Shown: one piece after another, positions 61,915 through 64,000 of the stretch
How the letters are laid out: every line of letters begins with the position of its first letter
Numbering within the stretch: the stretch's first letter is position 1
Assembly: GCF_017307495.1 (NCBI RefSeq)
Contig: NZ_JAFKHE010000012.1
Span: 62,001 to 126,000 of the forward strand
Length of the DNA: 64,000 bases
Source of the DNA: Devosia sp.
GTDB taxonomy: Bacteria; Pseudomonadota; Alphaproteobacteria; Rhizobiales; Devosiaceae
Direction: 5' to 3'
Made by a program: the position numbers and the translations under genes
The notes under the pieces: generated by a model
Told to the model about the DNA's origin: nothing
What the model saw: only the letters and a program-made list of their open reading frames with translations
The model's database searches: none

Positions 61915-61924
61915 GAAGTCCCAC

Positions 61925-63427
61925 TTGACCCTCATCGATACCAGGACCCCCAACCCCAAGAGCTTCATCAAGGGTTCGACCGGGGATTGGGAGATCGTCA
62001 TCGGCATGGAAGTGCATGCCCAGGTGCTGTCTGAATCGAAGCTCTTCTCGGGCTCTTCGACCGAGTTCGGCTCGCCGCCCAATGCCAACGTCTCGTTCGT
62101 CGACGCGGCCATGCCGGGCATGCTGCCGGTGATCAACGCCGAATGCGTGCGCCAGGCGGTGCGGACGGGGCTCGGGCTCAAGGCGCAGATCAACAAGCGC
62201 TCGATCTTCGACCGCAAGAACTACTTCTATCCGGACCTGCCGCAGGGCTACCAGATTTCGCAGTTCAAGGACCCGATCGTGGGCGAGGGCTCGGTGTTCC
62301 TCGACATGGGCGGCGAGGAGCATATCGAGATCGGCATCGAGCGGCTGCACCTCGAGCAGGACGCCGGCAAGTCGATCCACGACCAGCATCCGAACATGAG
62401 CTTCGTCGACCTCAACCGGTCGGGCGTGGCGCTGATGGAAATCGTGTCGAAGCCCGACCTGCGCAATGCCGACGAGGCCAAGGCCTATCTCGGCAAGCTG
62501 CGCACGATCCTGCGCTATCTCGGCACCTGCGACGGCAACATGGAAGAGGGCTCCATGCGGGCCGACATCAACGTCTCGGTGCGCAGGCCCGGCGGCCCAT
62601 TCGGCACGCGCTGCGAGATCAAGAACGTCAACTCCATCCGCTTCGCCGGCCAGGCCATCGAGTTCGAGGCGCGGCGGCAGATCGACATCCTCGAGGACGG
62701 CGGCACGATCGACCAGGAGACGCGGCTCTACGACCCCAAGACCGGCGAGACACGCTCGATGCGCTCCAAGGAAGAGGCGCACGATTACCGCTACTTCCCC
62801 GATCCGGACCTGCTGCCGCTGGAATTTGACCAGGCCTTCATCGACGACCTGGCCCAGCACCTGCCGGAACTGCCCGACGACAAGCAGGCGCGCTTCATCA
62901 AGGACTATGGCGTGACGCCTTATGACGCGATGGTGCTGACGCTCGAGCGCGAGACGGCCGACTACTACGAGGAAGCGGTCAAGTCGGGCGGCGGAAAGCG
63001 CGACGGCAAGGCCGTGGCCAATCTCGTCAACGGCGACATCGCGGCCTACGCCAACAGCCAGGGCCTCAGCGTATTCGAGACGCACATCAAGCCGGCCCAG
63101 ATCGCCGGTATCGTCGATCTGGTCGCAGCCGGGACAATTTCGTCCAAGGGCGCCAAGGATCTGCTCCAGATCATCATCGCCGAGGAGCCCGAGGGCGAGC
63201 CGGCCGAGATCGTCGAGCGGCGCGGCATGAAGCAGGTGACCGACCTCGGTGCGATCGAGGCCGTGATCGACGAGATCATCGCTGCGAACCCGGGCCAAGT
63301 GGCGGCCGTCAAGGCCAAGCCGACCATGCTCGGCTGGTTCGTCGGCCAGGCCATGAAGGCGAGCGGCGGCAAGGCCAACCCGCAGGCGCTGAACGAGTTG
63401 CTGAAGAAGAAGCTGGGGATCGAGTAG
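61925..63427 (+). CDS. gatB: Asp-tRNA(Asn)/Glu-tRNA(Gln) amidotransferase subunit B
   Basis: GatB binds the mischarged tRNA and phosphorylates it before transamidation. The 500 residues include [19 protein letters not shown] near 24, [21 protein letters not shown] near 98, [12 protein letters not shown] near 210, and the YqeY-like C-terminal domain with [11 protein letters not shown] near 457. The start is TTG 61925 with AGGAAG seven bases upstream. It is the last of the gat genes in the window. Confidence 0.97.
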   Translation: MTLIDTRTPNPKSFIKGSTGDWEIVIGMEVHAQVLSESKLFSGSSTEFGSPPNANVSFVDAAMPGMLPVINAECVRQAVRTGLGLKAQINKRSIFDRKNYFYPDLPQGYQISQFKDPIVGEGSVFLDMGGEEHIEIGIERLHLEQDAGKSIHDQHPNMSFVDLNRSGVALMEIVSKPDLRNADEAKAYLGKLRTILRYLGTCDGNMEEGSMRADINVSVRRPGGPFGTRCEIKNVNSIRFAGQAIEFEARRQIDILEDGGTIDQETRLYDPKTGETRSMRSKEEAHDYRYFPDPDLLPLEFDQAFIDDLAQHLPELPDDKQARFIKDYGVTPYDAMVLTLERETADYYEEAVKSGGGKRDGKAVANLVNGDIAAYANSQGLSVFETHIKPAQIAGIVDLVAAGTISSKGAKDLLQIIIAEEPEGEPAEIVERRGMKQVTDLGAIEAVIDEIIAANPGQVAAVKAKPTMLGWFVGQAMKASGGKANPQALNELLKKKLGIE

Positions 63428-63509
63428 GCGATCGCAGCTACGGAATCCGCCGGCTTGTAACGGCGGGTTCTTTGGCACAAGCTGCCCGGGCAATCCGGAG
63501 GGTCAGCGG

Positions 63510-63998
63510 ATGCCACAACGCCCCTATGACGAGCGCCTGCTGCGACAGACATTCGACGTTGCCCGCAGGGCCCGCGACGCCGGCGAGCACCCTTTCGGTT
63601 CGCTGCTCGCCGACAAGGACGGCAACGTCCTGCGCGAGCAGCTCAACGGCTACAAGGCCGGCGGCGGCGACCGCACCGCGCACGCCGAACGCCTGCTGGC
63701 GCAGTGGGCGCGGGAGAACCTGAGCGAACAGGAGCTGGCCCAGTGCACGCTCTATACGTCTGCGGAACCGTGCGCGATGTGCTCCGGCACGATCTACTGG
63801 GTTGGCATCGGGCGCGTGGTGTTCGGCCTTGCCGAGCACGACATGAAGGCGCTGACCGGCAATCACAACGAGAACCCCACACTCGACCTGCCTTGCCGGA
63901 CCGTATTCGAGGCCGGCCAGAGACCAACGGATGTGGTGGGTCCGCTGCTTGCGGACGAAGCGGCAAAACTCCATTCTGATTTCTGGAAAGACAAGTAG
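63510..63998 (+). CDS. Nucleoside/guanine deaminase family protein
   Basis: A 162-residue zinc-dependent deaminase of the CDA/TadA superfamily. The catalytic zinc site is visible as TAHAERL (His-Ala-Glu, near residue 56) and PCAMCSGTIYW (Cys-x2-Cys, near 86). It is longer than TadA at the C-terminus and resembles guanine deaminase GuaD or FolE-associated nucleoside deaminases more than tRNA adenosine deaminase. The substrate is not decided by sequence alone. The stop is two bases from the window end. Confidence 0.88.
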   Translation: MPQRPYDERLLRQTFDVARRARDAGEHPFGSLLADKDGNVLREQLNGYKAGGGDRTAHAERLLAQWARENLSEQELAQCTLYTSAEPCAMCSGTIYWVGIGRVVFGLAEHDMKALTGNHNENPTLDLPCRTVFEAGQRPTDVVGPLLADEAAKLHSDFWKDK

Positions 63999-64000
63999 CT

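Overview
The window is a GC-rich chromosomal segment of an alphaproteobacterium, most likely Hyphomicrobiales and Devosia-like. The order is well supported by divK-pleD with a DUF3572 gene, mipZ, an invasion-associated locus B protein, the recG/sdhE-mfd arrangement, the pyrB-pyrC'-plsY-dprA-topA-rnr run, and many TTG and GTG starts. The genus is inference. Most of the window is core housekeeping DNA packed in tight operons, with several small accessory patches next to tRNA genes or inside intergenic gaps.

Layout. 1-3333 looks like the end of an integrated element next to a tRNA-Lys(TTT) gene: an RlpA-type protein cut by the window edge, two unknown small proteins, a broken ATP-dependent DNA ligase fragment and a tyrosine integrase. 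3334-14420 is core: a membrane protein, glmU-glmS (UDP-GlcNAc synthesis), a DUF2237 protein, a GNAT enzyme, recG, and sdhE-mfd. 14534-18543 holds an IalB protein, a YeeE/YedE sulfur-transport pair coupled to a UbiH-type hydroxylase, and a quinone oxidoreductase. tRNA-Ser(TGA) at 18573-18662 is followed by an integrase tail and a methyltransferase, which look like remains of a second element. 19618-28227 carries a reductase-like gene, the 5-oxoprolinase set pxpB-pxpC-pxpA (pxpA apparently starting at CTG), folD, mgtE, a 37-residue membrane peptide behind a CtrA-like box, a GST/DUF1489/DUF4180 operon, and mipZ.

28231-45411 contains a D-Ala-D-Ala carboxypeptidase with a SPOR domain, clpS-clpA, a SulP transporter, a glycosyltransferase/HIT/YoaK operon, a DUF3572-dinB-RidA-GDPD-acyltransferase operon, divK and pleD for cell-cycle signalling, a hairpin-rich candidate small RNA with its own terminator, a secreted protein, and rpmG. 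45562-55752 is a long minus-strand block: DUF983, rnr, topA, dprA, plsY, a dihydroorotase homologue lacking its metal ligands, pyrB and ruvX. 55841-56548 is a small toxin/antitoxin-like DUF4160/DUF2442 pair behind a perfect 9-bp inverted repeat, joined by a stop/start overlap to a metallo-hydrolase-like gene. 57136-63998 holds gatC, gatA and gatB (the transamidosome), separated by acetyltransferases, a YjhX-type small protein, chorismate mutase and REP/BIME-like palindromes, and ends with a deaminase.

No complete mobile element, CRISPR array, rRNA or secondary-metabolite cluster is visible. The least explained items are the structured RNA after pleD, the TA-like module with its palindrome, the CtrA-boxed micro-protein, and the ligase remnant beside the integrase.
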